Shown here in pieces: positions 18,643 through 28,428 of a DNA stretch of 64,000 nt. A model generated the notes under the pieces. It saw nothing but the letters and a program-made list of their open reading frames with translations. It had not been told where the DNA came from and did no database searches. A program made the translations under genes and the position numbers. This DNA comes from CBDCWT01 sp965223305 (GTDB lineage Bacteria > Planctomycetota > Planctomycetia > Pirellulales > Pirellulaceae). The DNA is taken from assembly GCA_965223305.1 (NCBI GenBank), contig CBDCWT010000022.1, positions 22,462-86,461 on the forward strand. The letters run 5' to 3'. Each line of letters opens with the position of its first letter. Positions within the stretch are counted from its first letter, which is position 1.

Positions 18643-21600
18643 TCAGCCGGCACCTTTCAGGCACAAAACACTGCCGTCCAACATACTTACGACAATCTGC
18701 CCGTGGCGATCGACAATCAGGCCACCGGGAAGCGGGTCCGACCTTAGCTCATGCTGAAAAAGAGGTTTGCCCGCTTCTAAGTCCAGGGCGGTCACGTACC
18801 ACTGGGGCTGTGAACGGAACTTCTGCTGATAGCGGACCACCGACAACACCGCATTCTTGGTCACCACCATCGAAATCGCCTCGAATCGGTTCGGCTGCCC
18901 CAGGTTCGTCTCCCACTGCACCTGATTCGCCTGTCGCAAAGAGTCAGAGAGGTTATGCCACCTGCGATTGCGGTCGCTCGGCGCGCCTGGCGACTCGCGA
19001 TCCTGTAACTGCTCAACGACATCCGGCGTCCTAAAACAGGTGATGCTTCCGTGTTTGAAGTTGACTAGCGCGGTGAACTTATCATCCCAGGCCGGCGGTA
19101 CTCCACCATTGTTGACGGCAAAGGCACCCCGTGGCGTGAAAGCCACGAACTTCCCCTTGGTCGCAACGTTGTCGGCGGCCGAATAGAGCACTCGTCCACC
19201 AACGATCGCCGCCTGATTGGCAAACGCTCCAGTGAACTGCCCGTTGTTCGCCTTTGGCCGTCCTTGATCGAACGGCTTGGCGCGAAGCTGTCCCGAGTCG
19301 AGATCGAACGGAGCGGGCGAGATCTGGTTACCGCCAGCCAACAGCAGCTGATTGCCTAACACAGTCATGTTGCCCTGGGCGCTGACGCCTTTGCGAAGCT
19401 CTTGACTGAAGTGCCCGCACGAGTTGTTCTGCCAGCGAATCTTGCCGCTCAGCGCGTCCAAGGCGTAGACATAGGTACCGTCCTCGTCGATGATCCCGGC
19501 AGCGAAATAGGCGACACCCTTGTGAATCGTGACGCCGGTGTTCACCGGCCACGTCGAACCAACACGCCCGTAGACCATGATGTGACGCTCGACCGGCGCG
19601 GCACGAAATCTCCATAGCAGCGTGCCATCGCGGGCCGCCAGGCAGTAGACGTAGCCGTCCCCCGAACCGGCATAGAGCCGCCCGTTCCAAACTGTCGGCG
19701 AGCTTTTGATCGGAGCAGCTGTCGAGTACTCCCACCGCAGTTGGCCAGAGTGGGCCTCGACAGCACGGACCACACCATCACCACCGGCCCAGTAGACGAG
19801 ATCTCCCACAGCAACCGGAGGCGTTGTCGTCGAGTCACTAGTCGGCGAGTACCTCCAAGCCGGCTCGACGGCGCCGGGAACCGGTTGCACCGAATGACTG
19901 CTGCGCGCAACGTTGCCGCGCAGCTCGGGCCAGTCGTCGGCGCTCAGCTCCGTTAGCTCGTCAGGTCGATCTAGTGTAGCAAACGTCTCGAGCCGATCTT
20001 CGTCTCGAGCCACCTGGTCGAAGCGAAAGTCACCGGCAGAACACTTGGCGATGGTACCAATCAACGAGAGGTTGCAATCACATTGCCACGGGCCGATGTA
20101 GAGCATTCCATTTGCCGGCAGCGCGCCGTCATTGCAGCCCGGCCGCGCTGCCCCATCGATCTGAACTTTCTTCGAGCGCCGATCGAACCGCAGTGTGCCC
20201 TCACCCCGGCAAAAGAACGAGTCGCCACTGGCCGTCAGCCTCGTACAAGCCACCTTGCGGAACTTCAAATCCTCTTCAACTTCGCCGCTGACTGGATCTA
20301 CCACGACGTGGGTCCCTCCATCTCCCACCCCCAATACCACCTTCCCATCAACGAACAGAGCGTTGGGGTTGTTGGTGATCTTGCGTTTCGTCCACAGGAC
20401 GTAGCCAGTCTTGGTCGACACCGCGACGACATTCATCCGTGTTTGGCCTTGGATGATCAATGCATCGGGGGTCGCCACCATGATGCACATCGTCTTAAAG
20501 CCGGGTGTCGAACGCAGCCCGCGTCCGGGTTCTGCGATCAGGTCCCGCACCTGCTGCTCGCTGTTCTCCCAGACCACCTCACCATTTTTCGCGTCCAGGC
20601 AGCGAAGGTGTCGTTCGGGACACATCAGGTAGACCTTGCCATCCCGCAGCGCCATGGCACGCGAATCGATCTGGCCCTCTTCTCGATGCACCCACAGCGT
20701 CTTTTGCTGGTCCAAATCGTAGGCGGCCAGCGTATTGCCAAAGCCGTGCGGATACTGGCCGTAGTACCCAGGACTGAGGTCGGCCCAGCTCCAGCCTCCG
20801 ACTTCCCGATCTCCCCGGACGATCACCGTGCCGCGTTCCGGCGGGCCGGCCATCACGTACAACACGCGGTCCTTCAGCGCGATCCACTTCCACTCCTCGC
20901 CAACCTCGGGCAACGTCAGGCGGCCCATTTCGTCGCCAGTCCGCGGATCCAATAACAGGCAACCGTCTGCATCGAGCATGTAGAAGGTGTCCGGCGTGGC
21001 AATGAACGCCGACCGGTGCACGAGATAACCTTCTGGCAGTTTGCGCTCCCATAGGACCGTACCGTTGTAGCCGTTGCGGGCAATCAAACGATAGAGTGAA
21101 TCCCATTCGCGACGATGGTGGGAGATGTGCCCAATCGCTAAGAAAGTACGACCGGCCGACGCGGTCGTGATGGAAGGCATGCCGATGTACATCGGATGGG
21201 CCAAGAACTGAGTCATGTAGGGTGCGCGAATACTGCTGTCCGAGGAGACTGGGTTGTTGTCGGGGCTATGCTCCCAATGTGACCAGTCATCAGCTCCAGG
21301 TAGCGGTGGCTTGGTAAAACGCGTCCAGGATCCCTGCTCGTCCTCGAGCAATTCCACGGCTGTCGCGCCGGCTCGTTGGGCCTGCTCGAGCAACGGTTGC
21401 AACTTGGCGTCAGGGCCCGTGCTGGCGAGCGCCTTGCCGAGCAGACCGACTCCCTCCGGCCGCAAGACACGCAACACTTCTGCGACGGAAAGGTCGGCCA
21501 GGATGTCGGAACCGGCCTGGGTGGTCACCACGAGATCGACCATGTTGTCGGCGTAAGGAAGCTGCCCAATTTCACCGCGCTCAACAACCACGCGATCGAT

Positions 21601-21876
21601 GCCCAAACCCGCCTGTCGCGCAGCTTCCCGTAACCGCTCGACGGCGGCCGGTCTCGGATCCCGTACATGCAGCAGCAACTCGGTCGCGCGAGCCAGCTGC
21701 AGCACAAAGGCCTCGTCGGCTCCGCAGACGGCCGCCACGCCGTGCTGCACCCTTCCCTGCTCCGCGACCGCGCCAGCCAACTTAGCCCAACCATCCTGGG
21801 GTAAGTCAGCTGCCCAGCCCAGCGGGGCGAGACACAGAACAACGAGCCATGCGAAGCACGAATTTCGAGCAATCAT
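18643..21876 (-). CDS. Large secreted PQQ-type beta-propeller with N-terminal methyltransferase-like domain
   Basis: 1077 residues with a signal peptide (1-22, ending LGWAAD) and GGGAG 7 bases before the ATG. Residues about 35-165 look like a class I methyltransferase fold (VAAVCGADEAFVLQLARATE, then LPYADNMVDLVVTTQ and VLRVLRPEG), although the glycine-rich SAM loop is poor. After a conserved linker (DDWSHWEHSPDNNPVS) comes a double beta-propeller of PQQ/BamB type with repeated LYAGSGDGYVYCLAA and ARDGTLLWRF units. A cytoplasmic-type domain in an exported protein suggests it no longer uses SAM. This architecture is recurrent in planctomycetes; its function is not established. Confidence 0.85.
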   Translation of the reverse strand: MIARNSCFAWLVVLCLAPLGWAADLPQDGWAKLAGAVAEQGRVQHGVAAVCGADEAFVLQLARATELLLHVRDPRPAAVERLREAARQAGLGIDRVVVERGEIGQLPYADNMVDLVVTTQAGSDILADLSVAEVLRVLRPEGVGLLGKALASTGPDAKLQPLLEQAQRAGATAVELLEDEQGSWTRFTKPPLPGADDWSHWEHSPDNNPVSSDSSIRAPYMTQFLAHPMYIGMPSITTASAGRTFLAIGHISHHRREWDSLYRLIARNGYNGTVLWERKLPEGYLVHRSAFIATPDTFYMLDADGCLLLDPRTGDEMGRLTLPEVGEEWKWIALKDRVLYVMAGPPERGTVIVRGDREVGGWSWADLSPGYYGQYPHGFGNTLAAYDLDQQKTLWVHREEGQIDSRAMALRDGKVYLMCPERHLRCLDAKNGEVVWENSEQQVRDLIAEPGRGLRSTPGFKTMCIMVATPDALIIQGQTRMNVVAVSTKTGYVLWTKRKITNNPNALFVDGKVVLGVGDGGTHVVVDPVSGEVEEDLKFRKVACTRLTASGDSFFCRGEGTLRFDRRSKKVQIDGAARPGCNDGALPANGMLYIGPWQCDCNLSLIGTIAKCSAGDFRFDQVARDEDRLETFATLDRPDELTELSADDWPELRGNVARSSHSVQPVPGAVEPAWRYSPTSDSTTTPPVAVGDLVYWAGGDGVVRAVEAHSGQLRWEYSTAAPIKSSPTVWNGRLYAGSGDGYVYCLAARDGTLLWRFRAAPVERHIMVYGRVGSTWPVNTGVTIHKGVAYFAAGIIDEDGTYVYALDALSGKIRWQNNSCGHFSQELRKGVSAQGNMTVLGNQLLLAGGNQISPAPFDLDSGQLRAKPFDQGRPKANNGQFTGAFANQAAIVGGRVLYSAADNVATKGKFVAFTPRGAFAVNNGGVPPAWDDKFTALVNFKHGSITCFRTPDVVEQLQDRESPGAPSDRNRRWHNLSDSLRQANQVQWETNLGQPNRFEAISMVVTKNAVLSVVRYQQKFRSQPQWYVTALDLEAGKPLFQHELRSDPLPGGLIVDRHGQIVVSMLDGSVLCLKGAG

Positions 21877-22592
21877 GTCGGATCTCCCAGAGCGAGGGTT
21901 TGGCGGGACGCAGCGCCATCAGGATAGCAAAACCACACCCCTTTGCACGCAACGCCGTTAAGGATTTCTTGTCGCCTAATTGACCGAACTTGGTCGCCGA
22001 ATTCGCCAGAATCTGGATTAGCCGAATCGCGAAAGTTTGGAGTAGCCGAATTCGCCAGAATTTGGACGAATCGGCAGTCCACCAAACTCTGGCGAGTTCG
22101 GCTACAACTCTGTAGCAGGCGCGCTCCGCGCCGTCCGCCACTTGAAATCGATACTGCTACTGCTTCTTGCTTTCGCACCTAGGATTTACAGGATCAACGG
22201 GATGGCCAGCGACCACGATTCTGCAACATCAGCCGCTGGGCGTTAGCCGGCGTTAGCCCACGGTTTCCAGCACTCCGCTGCAACCGTCGGCTCGGCAGGA
22301 GCCTCGCCCTCCCGCAACGTAGTCCGCTGCATCAATGTAGCAGGCACGCTCCGCGTGCCGTCCGCCACTTGATACCAATACTGCTTGCTTCGTACTCTCG
22401 CTTCCGGCGACCGCCGGCTCGGCAGGAGCCTCGCCCTCCCGATCGCTGTATAACATCAGAAACTCGGAGTAAGTGCTCCGCCGCCGCGCCTTCGCAAGCT
22501 GTGCTTCGCGCTTTGGGGGGTGACTTCGTGACAGCCATCGGTGACAATCAGCCGACGACACCCTACCAGACGATTCCTCGGGAGGATCCGCC
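21877..22592. repeat. Intergenic region packed with palindrome repeats
   Basis: 716 bases between divergent propeller genes. Around 21990-22105 there are several forward and inverted copies of the AACTC-TGGC-GAGTT hairpin and its GAATTC-type variant, some degenerate. At 22183-22203 lies an AGGATTTACAGGATC-type unit. Inverted copies of the GGCTC/GAGCC palindrome lie at 22289-22314 and 22416-22441. I see no gene. The BamB-like gene's GGAGG at 22581-22585 closes the region. Confidence 0.7.
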
Positions 22593-23855
22593 GTGAGAAC
22601 GATGCTGCAGACCGCTTTAGCCCTGACCCTAGTCGCCTGTTCCGCGAGTGCGGCTGACTGGCCGGCTTTTCGTGGCGCGAGCGGTAATGGGATCGCGGCC
22701 GCAGGCCCGGTCCCCCACAGCTGGTCCGACACCGTCAACGTGAAGTGGAAAGTCGAGTTGCCGCGGCCGGGTAACGGGAGCCCGATCGTCTCCAACGGAG
22801 CGGTGTTGGTGACCAGCGCGTTGGATAAGGAGGGCCGCCAACGGTCGTTGCTATGCTACGATCGGTCTGACGGCAGCCTGCAGTGGGAACGGACTGTCAA
22901 ATTCGATCGGCAAATGCCGACCCACCAGACAAACCCCTACTGTGGCTCGACGCCAGCCGCAAATGGGGAACAGGTGGTCGTTTGGCATGGCTCGGCCGGT
23001 TTGCACTGCTATGACCTCGACGGCACCCATCGTTGGTCGCGCGACCTGGGCGAGTTCGACCACATGTGGGGCTATGGCACCTCACCGGTTCTCTACGGTG
23101 ACTCAGTCATCATGCACTGTTCGCCCGGCAAACGGAATTTTTTGGCGGCACTCGACCTCGACGACGGCCAGACGATCTGGAAAGTCGAAGAGCCCCATAC
23201 CGGTGACGGCAATGCCCGCGAAGATGGAAAGTATATGGGTTCCTGGTGCACACCTGTGCTGACTCAGGTTGACGGTCGCGAGCAGCTGTTGTGTACCATG
23301 CCCACACGCTTGATCGCGTTTGACCCCACCGACGGCAGCAGGATCTGGTGGTGCAATGGAATTCGCGGACCCAAGGGCGACTTGGCCTACTCATCCCCCA
23401 TCATCGCCGACGACTTGTGCGTGTCGGTGGGTGGGTTCCAGGGACCCAGCATCGGCCTGCGGATGGGCGGGAAAGACGACATCACAGAGACGCACCGAGT
23501 TTGGCGTGTCGAGAGCAATCCACAGAGCATCGGAACGGCGGTCTATGTGGACGGCTATCTCTATCGTCCTAACGCCGGGCCAGGCACGATCGACTGCCTG
23601 GATCCGCGTACGGGCGAGATCATCTGGACAGAACGGGGAACGGGTGCAGCGCACTGGGCATCCATCGTCTACGCTGGAGGACACTGCTACGCAACCGACC
23701 AGGACGGGACGACGGTCGTATTTCGCCCCAACCCCCAGAAGTGCGAGATCGTCAACACAAATCAGCTGGGCGATCCCACTAACGCGACACCCGCGATCTC
23801 CGACGGCCAACTCTTCCTGCGAACTAGCAAGTATCTGGTTTGTATCGGCGAGTAG
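22593..23855 (+). CDS. Secreted PQQ-like beta-propeller protein (BamB-like)
   Basis: 420 residues from a GTG start at 22593, supported by GGAGG at 22581-22585 with 7-base spacing. The signal peptide ends near ACSASAADW (residue 22). The N-terminal WPAFRGASGNGIA and repeated blade motifs (LLCYDRSDGSLQWER, LAALDLDDGQTIWK, TIDCLDPRTGEIIWTERG) are characteristic of the planctomycete PQQ-binding-like propeller family often annotated as outer-membrane biogenesis protein BamB. No quinoprotein catalytic residues are evident, so a structural or binding role is more likely. It is divergent from the 1077-residue propeller gene across a repeat-rich gap. Confidence 0.88.
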   Translation: MRTMLQTALALTLVACSASAADWPAFRGASGNGIAAAGPVPHSWSDTVNVKWKVELPRPGNGSPIVSNGAVLVTSALDKEGRQRSLLCYDRSDGSLQWERTVKFDRQMPTHQTNPYCGSTPAANGEQVVVWHGSAGLHCYDLDGTHRWSRDLGEFDHMWGYGTSPVLYGDSVIMHCSPGKRNFLAALDLDDGQTIWKVEEPHTGDGNAREDGKYMGSWCTPVLTQVDGREQLLCTMPTRLIAFDPTDGSRIWWCNGIRGPKGDLAYSSPIIADDLCVSVGGFQGPSIGLRMGGKDDITETHRVWRVESNPQSIGTAVYVDGYLYRPNAGPGTIDCLDPRTGEIIWTERGTGAAHWASIVYAGGHCYATDQDGTTVVFRPNPQKCEIVNTNQLGDPTNATPAISDGQLFLRTSKYLVCIGE

Positions 23856-23979
23856 CGGGGATGGCGCTCGGCGCCAGCAGCGGTATATCAGACAACAGGA
23901 AACTCCCAGCCACTTGCAAGCGTGAATTGCGGGCGAGCTTCCGCTGGGGGTTTCGGGATTTGCCATCTGGAGTTGGACA

Positions 23980-25404
23980 ATGCGTATCACCTGGTTGATC
24001 CTGCTGTCGGCACTGCTCCTGGTACCAAGCGCGGGCCGGGCGCAAAAGAGCAAGCTGTTTGACTCGATCTCGCGACGAGATAGCGAGAGTTGGGAAGCAG
24101 CGCTGAAGATCTGGAAGTGGGCCGAACCGGGCTATCAGGAGACGAGATCATCGAAGTTGCTCCGCGACTGGCTGGAGCGCGCAGGCTTCGTGGTGGATGC
24201 AGAGGTGGCGGGGATTCCCACGGCATTCACTGCCACCTACGGTTCGGGTAAACCGGTGATCGGCATACTTGGTGAATACGACGCACTGCCGGGACTATCA
24301 CAGCAAGCGGTTCCACAGCGCGCCGCTGTGAAAGAGGGCGCGTATGGCCACGGTTGCGGGCACCACCTGTTCGGAGTCGCCTCAGCGACGGCGGCGATGG
24401 CGGTGGCCGAGCAAATCAAAGAGGGCAATCTGGCGGGCACGATCCGCTACTACGGCTGTCCGGCCGAAGAGGGCGGCAGCGCCAAGGTCTTCATGGTGCT
24501 AGACGGTCAGTTCGCAGATTGTGACGTTGTGCTGCACTGGCATCCGGGCGATCGTAACGCTGCGGGCGATCGCAGCTCGCTGGCCCGGATGGCAGCCAAG
24601 TTCCGGTTTCGCGGCAAGGCGGCCCATGCCGCTGGCGCGCCCGAACAGGGACGTTCGGCGCTGGATGCTGTCGAGTTGACCAATTTCGCAGCCCAGTTGC
24701 TGCGCGAGCACACGCCGGAGTCGACACGCATCCACCACGTGATTACCGCGGGCGGCGGCGCGCCCAATGTCGTTCCCGCGTTCGCCGAAGTCTATTACTA
24801 CATTCGACATCCCAAGTCGGAAGTCGTGCGCGACCTCTACCGCCGACTCGTGCTCTGCGCCCAGGCCGGCGCGCTGGCCACGGAGACGCAGCTGGAAATT
24901 GCCTTCGAGGGAGGGATCAAGGAGATCCTGCCGAACCAGACGCTCGCCGATGTTTGCTTTGAAAACCTGCAAGAGCTGAACGATCTTCGTTACTCGGCCG
25001 AGGATCGTGAGTTTGCAGTGCGCCTGCAAACGACGATTGCCAAACCAAAGCCGTTGGATGAAGTGCAGCGCGTCGAACGAGTGAGCGGGACGGGCATGGG
25101 CTCGACTGACGTGGGGGACGTTTCTTGGGTGGTCCCCACGACGGGCTTCAATACGGCCTGCTTTGTGCCCGGCGTCCCCGGACACTCGTGGCAGGCGGTC
25201 GCTTGCGGCGGGACGCCCATCGCGCGAGCCGGCCTGAATCTGGCGGCCCGCGTGCTGGCAGCGACAGCCTGGGATCTGTACCAGAACCCAGCCTTGATCA
25301 CGGCGGCCCGGCAGGAGCACGACCGCCGAGTCGATGGCGGGACCTACCAGACGCTGATGCAGCCGGGCCAGAACCCACCGCTCGACTATCGCCGCCGGCC
25401 CTGA
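23980..25404 (+). CDS. Secreted M20-family amidohydrolase (AbgB-like)
   Basis: 474 residues with a signal peptide (1-21, ending AGRAQ) and GGAG about 8 bases before the ATG. Metal-site motifs of M20D peptidases are present in order: ILGEYDALPGL (Asp), GHGCGHH (His), PAEEGGSAKV (catalytic and metal Glu) and VLHWHPG (His). The dimerisation domain (KFRFRGKAAHAAGAPEQGRSALDAVE) is also recognisable. The closest named relative is p-aminobenzoyl-glutamate hydrolase subunit B, which cleaves N-acyl amino acids. Export suggests it acts on peptidic or N-acylated amino acids outside the cytoplasm. It follows the BamB-like gene at 124 bases on the same strand. Confidence 0.9.
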   Translation: MRITWLILLSALLLVPSAGRAQKSKLFDSISRRDSESWEAALKIWKWAEPGYQETRSSKLLRDWLERAGFVVDAEVAGIPTAFTATYGSGKPVIGILGEYDALPGLSQQAVPQRAAVKEGAYGHGCGHHLFGVASATAAMAVAEQIKEGNLAGTIRYYGCPAEEGGSAKVFMVLDGQFADCDVVLHWHPGDRNAAGDRSSLARMAAKFRFRGKAAHAAGAPEQGRSALDAVELTNFAAQLLREHTPESTRIHHVITAGGGAPNVVPAFAEVYYYIRHPKSEVVRDLYRRLVLCAQAGALATETQLEIAFEGGIKEILPNQTLADVCFENLQELNDLRYSAEDREFAVRLQTTIAKPKPLDEVQRVERVSGTGMGSTDVGDVSWVVPTTGFNTACFVPGVPGHSWQAVACGGTPIARAGLNLAARVLAATAWDLYQNPALITAARQEHDRRVDGGTYQTLMQPGQNPPLDYRRRP

Positions 25405-26270
25405 CCGAGATTGACCGCAGACGCAGGCCAAACTCTGGCGAGTTCGGCTACGCTGCAAATCAGCCGCAGGGCATTAGCCCACGGTTCTTCAGCGAAACCG
25501 AGGTAGCGTTCGGCGAGTGCCCCCCCTCCGGCCCTTCGGGCCGACTCTCCCCGCAGGGGTAGGCCGGAACAAGCGGCGCAAGGAAGCTTCCGTCAGCCTG
25601 CGATTTCCCCGCCGCGCAGTTCCGGCACGCGCCGGTTAGCACTCAACACGAAGTGCATCGAGCCTGGTGCCGCCGGAACAGCGCGGCGTCACCTCATGTC
25701 ACAGGCCGCCATCTTTCCCGCCGCTTGTTCCGGCCTACGACTGTGTAGCTTTGGCGCTTCACAAACCAGCGGACATCCACCTCACCCTCCCGCGCGCGGG
25801 AGGGCCGGACGCGATAGCGTCCGGGGAGAGAGCGGTAGGCCGGAACAAGCGGCGCCAGGAGCCATCCCTTTGCCTACGATTTTCCCACGCCGCGCTGTTC
25901 CGGCAGCACCGGTTTGATGCGTCGCCGGAACAGCGCGGCGCTCACCGAGTGTGAAGCCAGAGCTCTCCCGCCGCTTGTTCCGGCCTACTTTCTACTTTCT
26001 CTGGGAGTGATCGCCCCGAGGCGCCCCCCCTCACCGGCCCTGCGGGCCGACTCTCCCCAAAGGGAGAGTGAAGAAAGACGAGAAGCTGCCCCCCGAACGG
26101 CCGGTTACCCCCTCGCAGGGGGTACATTAAGAAGAAATCCAAATTATCTCCGGATTTCGCGTCCGGAGTTTTCGAAAAAAAGCGATTGATATATATAGGG
26201 GGCCGTCCTTTTCGGCTGGGGCATTCATTGAAGACACCCCCCCTCAGAGGGAAATACATCTGGCATCCGC
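25405..26270. repeat. Repeat-rich intergenic region
   Basis: No gene is supported. 25429-25560 repeats the 17-kb array unit (AACTC hairpin, CGGCCC/GGGCCG). From 25561 to about 25990 there are alternating inverted copies of CCGGAACAAGCGG and CCGCTTGTTCCGG. 26017-26070 has a second array fragment. At 26148-26172 a perfect CTCCGGA/TCCGGAG hairpin (7-base loop) is followed by TTTT and could act as a terminator. An AT-rich run including TATATATA lies at about 26188-26197 and is the only promoter-like segment before the candidate RNA. Confidence 0.65.
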
Positions 26271-26287
26271 CGCCGTCCGGCAGATCC

Positions 26288-26431
26288 GGCCTGGTGGCGT
26301 AACAAGCGAGAAATCGTCAGGTTCGTTCACGACCGAGAACCGTGCAGCGGCCAGCCCTTGCGAGGCCTTACTACTCAGCTTGGCAATGACGTCTAAGACT
26401 GCTCGACTTGTTACGCCACGGGCCTTTTTTT
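26288..26431 (+). ncRNA. Candidate structured small RNA ending in a U-tract
   Basis: A perfect 13-bp inverted repeat, GTGGCGTAACAAG at 26294-26306 and its complement at 26407-26419, closes a 144-base domain. The stem continues inward as CGAG/CTCG (26307-26310 with 26402-26405, one bulged A) and CGTCA/TGACG. Inside are GGTTC/GAACC and GGCC/GGCC hairpins. Directly after the closing stem come GGGCC and seven Ts (26425-26431). That is much larger than a simple terminator, and no gene follows on the plus strand because serA converges here. It could be a 6S-like or other regulatory RNA, or an elaborate terminator. I recognised no SRP, RNase P or tmRNA core motifs. Confidence 0.45.
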
Positions 26432-26460
26432 CGTCAAAAGAGCTCAGGCTGCAGTTCCAG

Positions 26461-28083
26461 TCACAGCCAGCCGGGCATGACGCCCGCCGCGGGCAGCTGA
26501 ATGATGTCCACGCTGTGAATGTCATCGTGCTGCAGGACTTGCTGAATCGCTTCGCCAGAGGGAACACCGTCCAGATTCAGCACGCCGATCGCTCTGCCAC
26601 CAGGAGCATCTCCCTCGCGGCCTACCGACATCTGAGCAATATTGACGCGGTGTTTGCCGAAGATCGTACCCACTGAGCCAATAATGCCGGGCACGTCGTC
26701 ATGGGTGAATACCAGCAAGGTACCGTCAAGATACGCCTCTAGCCGGTAGTCCCCGAGGCGAATCAACCGAGGCATGTTGTTGCCAAACAACGTTCCCGCC
26801 GCGCAGCGGGTTTCCCCCTCGCCGACAATCTCGACAGTCATCGACGAGCTAAACGCGCCGGGCTCACTGCGCGACTCCTCGACAAGTTCAATGCCTCGCT
26901 CGCGGAGCAGTACTTCGGCGTTGACGACGTTGACTTCAGCATCCAAGGCACCTTCCAACAAGCCAGCCGCGAATGCCGCCGACAGCAACCTGGTATCTTT
27001 GTTGGTGACCTCACCTCGATAGCTCACTTTGCATGAAGCGGCCGCACAGCGGTTCCACTGCGCGAGCAGCCGCCCCAAGCGGTAGGCCACATCCAGATAC
27101 CCGCGCAGGGAATCCAGGGTCTTGGGATCGATGGCGGCTGTGTTGACGGCGTGTCGCACCTCGCCAGTCGTCAGGAAGTTGATCAACAGCTGGGCCGCCT
27201 CCACGGCAACTTGGGTTTGCGCCTCCTCAGTGCTGGCTCCCAAATGAGGCGTGCAGAGGACTTCCGGCATCGCGAACAGGGGACTGTCCGTACAAGGTTC
27301 AGTTTCGAATACGTCCAGTGCCACGCCCGCCAATTTACCGCTCTGCAAACCCGCGATCAGAGCCGCTTCGTTGTAGATGCCACCCCGAGCACAGTTGATC
27401 AAGCGGGCGCCGGGCTTGATCAGCTCGATCTCCTCATGGCTGATCAGGTCCTTCGTTTCGGACGTCAAGGGAGTGTGAACTGTCAGGTAGTCCAGAGAAG
27501 CCAGCATCGCCCGCGGGCTCTCGACCAGTTCAATTCCCAGCTTGGCCGCCTGGTCCGGTGACAAGAAAGGATCATAACCCAGCACGCGCATTTGAAAGAC
27601 CAGCGCGCGTTTCGCCACCTCTCGGCCGATCCTCCCCAAACCGACAATCCCTAACGTCTTGTCAGCTAGTTGCGACCCAGTGTAGGCACTGCGGTCCCAG
27701 CGGCCCTCTAGCAGGGATCGATGAGCCGGGGCGATGTTGCGCGACAGAGCCATCATCAGAGCAAACGCATGCTCGGCCGTGCTGAGCGTGTTTCCCGACG
27801 GCGTGTTCATCACGACAATCCCCAAACGAGTTGCCGCGACTTTGTCGATGTTGTCAGTCCCCACCCCGGCGCGCACCACTGCCCGAAGACGGTGATTGTC
27901 CTGCAACGCGCCAGCGGTGATCTTCACGCCGCTACGGCATATCGCACCGTCGAACTCGGCGAGCGTCTGTTTCAGTTCAGCGCCACCGAGTCCGACACGC
28001 TCTTCGTACTCGATCTGCGAGGAGCGGGCGAGCAACTCCAGCCCCTCGGCGGCCAGCCGGTCCAAGATGACCACGCGATGCAT
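26461..28083 (-). CDS. serA: D-3-phosphoglycerate dehydrogenase
   Basis: 540 residues from ATG 28083 (MHRVVILDRLAAEG). A longer open frame extends upstream, but 540 matches the long bacterial SerA and GGGAG precedes this ATG by about 9 bases. The NAD motif is LGIVGLGRIGREVAKR, the active-site Arg lies in LINCARGGIYNE, Glu in DVFETEP and His in LCTPHLGAS. An intervening domain is followed by a C-terminal ACT domain (LLVFTHDDVPGIIGSVGTIF), which usually mediates serine feedback. It catalyses the first step of serine synthesis. serC, the next step, lies 345 bases upstream on the same strand. Confidence 0.96.
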   Translation of the reverse strand: MHRVVILDRLAAEGLELLARSSQIEYEERVGLGGAELKQTLAEFDGAICRSGVKITAGALQDNHRLRAVVRAGVGTDNIDKVAATRLGIVVMNTPSGNTLSTAEHAFALMMALSRNIAPAHRSLLEGRWDRSAYTGSQLADKTLGIVGLGRIGREVAKRALVFQMRVLGYDPFLSPDQAAKLGIELVESPRAMLASLDYLTVHTPLTSETKDLISHEEIELIKPGARLINCARGGIYNEAALIAGLQSGKLAGVALDVFETEPCTDSPLFAMPEVLCTPHLGASTEEAQTQVAVEAAQLLINFLTTGEVRHAVNTAAIDPKTLDSLRGYLDVAYRLGRLLAQWNRCAAASCKVSYRGEVTNKDTRLLSAAFAAGLLEGALDAEVNVVNAEVLLRERGIELVEESRSEPGAFSSSMTVEIVGEGETRCAAGTLFGNNMPRLIRLGDYRLEAYLDGTLLVFTHDDVPGIIGSVGTIFGKHRVNIAQMSVGREGDAPGGRAIGVLNLDGVPSGEAIQQVLQHDDIHSVDIIQLPAAGVMPGWL

Positions 28084-28428
28084 TCGGTCGTCTCCCTTCA
28101 CCCTTGGCTCATTCAAATCCAAGCCGCCTAACCGTCGAAGTGGCACGGCTGGCTCGTACATACCCCCTCTATCCCAGTCCAACGCACAAGTCCTAAAGTT
28201 GCGCTCCCGGCTCCGTCGTAGACGCGATGAGTTCGACAGCTGGCGCCCCGCAACTGCGAAAAGCGAGACTTCGAAGAGTGCAAGCGAAGGAGTAACTTGC
28301 GTTGATACACCAATCCCCCCCTTCAACTCACCGCTCAGCGCTAGGAAAAACACGGCGAATTCACCCGAGACGAGTCCGCCGATCGATGCCAACCGCGGCA
28401 GCCTCAAGCAGGCTCGGCAGAACCCCGG
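28084..28428. other. Intergenic stretch between serC and serA, no gene seen
   Basis: 345 bases, both neighbours on the minus strand. The reading frame of serA is open through much of it, but the translated sequence lacks family similarity. I see no repeat of the window's families and no clear riboswitch. It probably holds the serA promoter and leader. Confidence 0.4.

Noticed and set aside
24499..25458. 319-codon minus-strand open frame
   Set aside because: Antisense to the M20 amidohydrolase; Arg/Gln-rich shadow.
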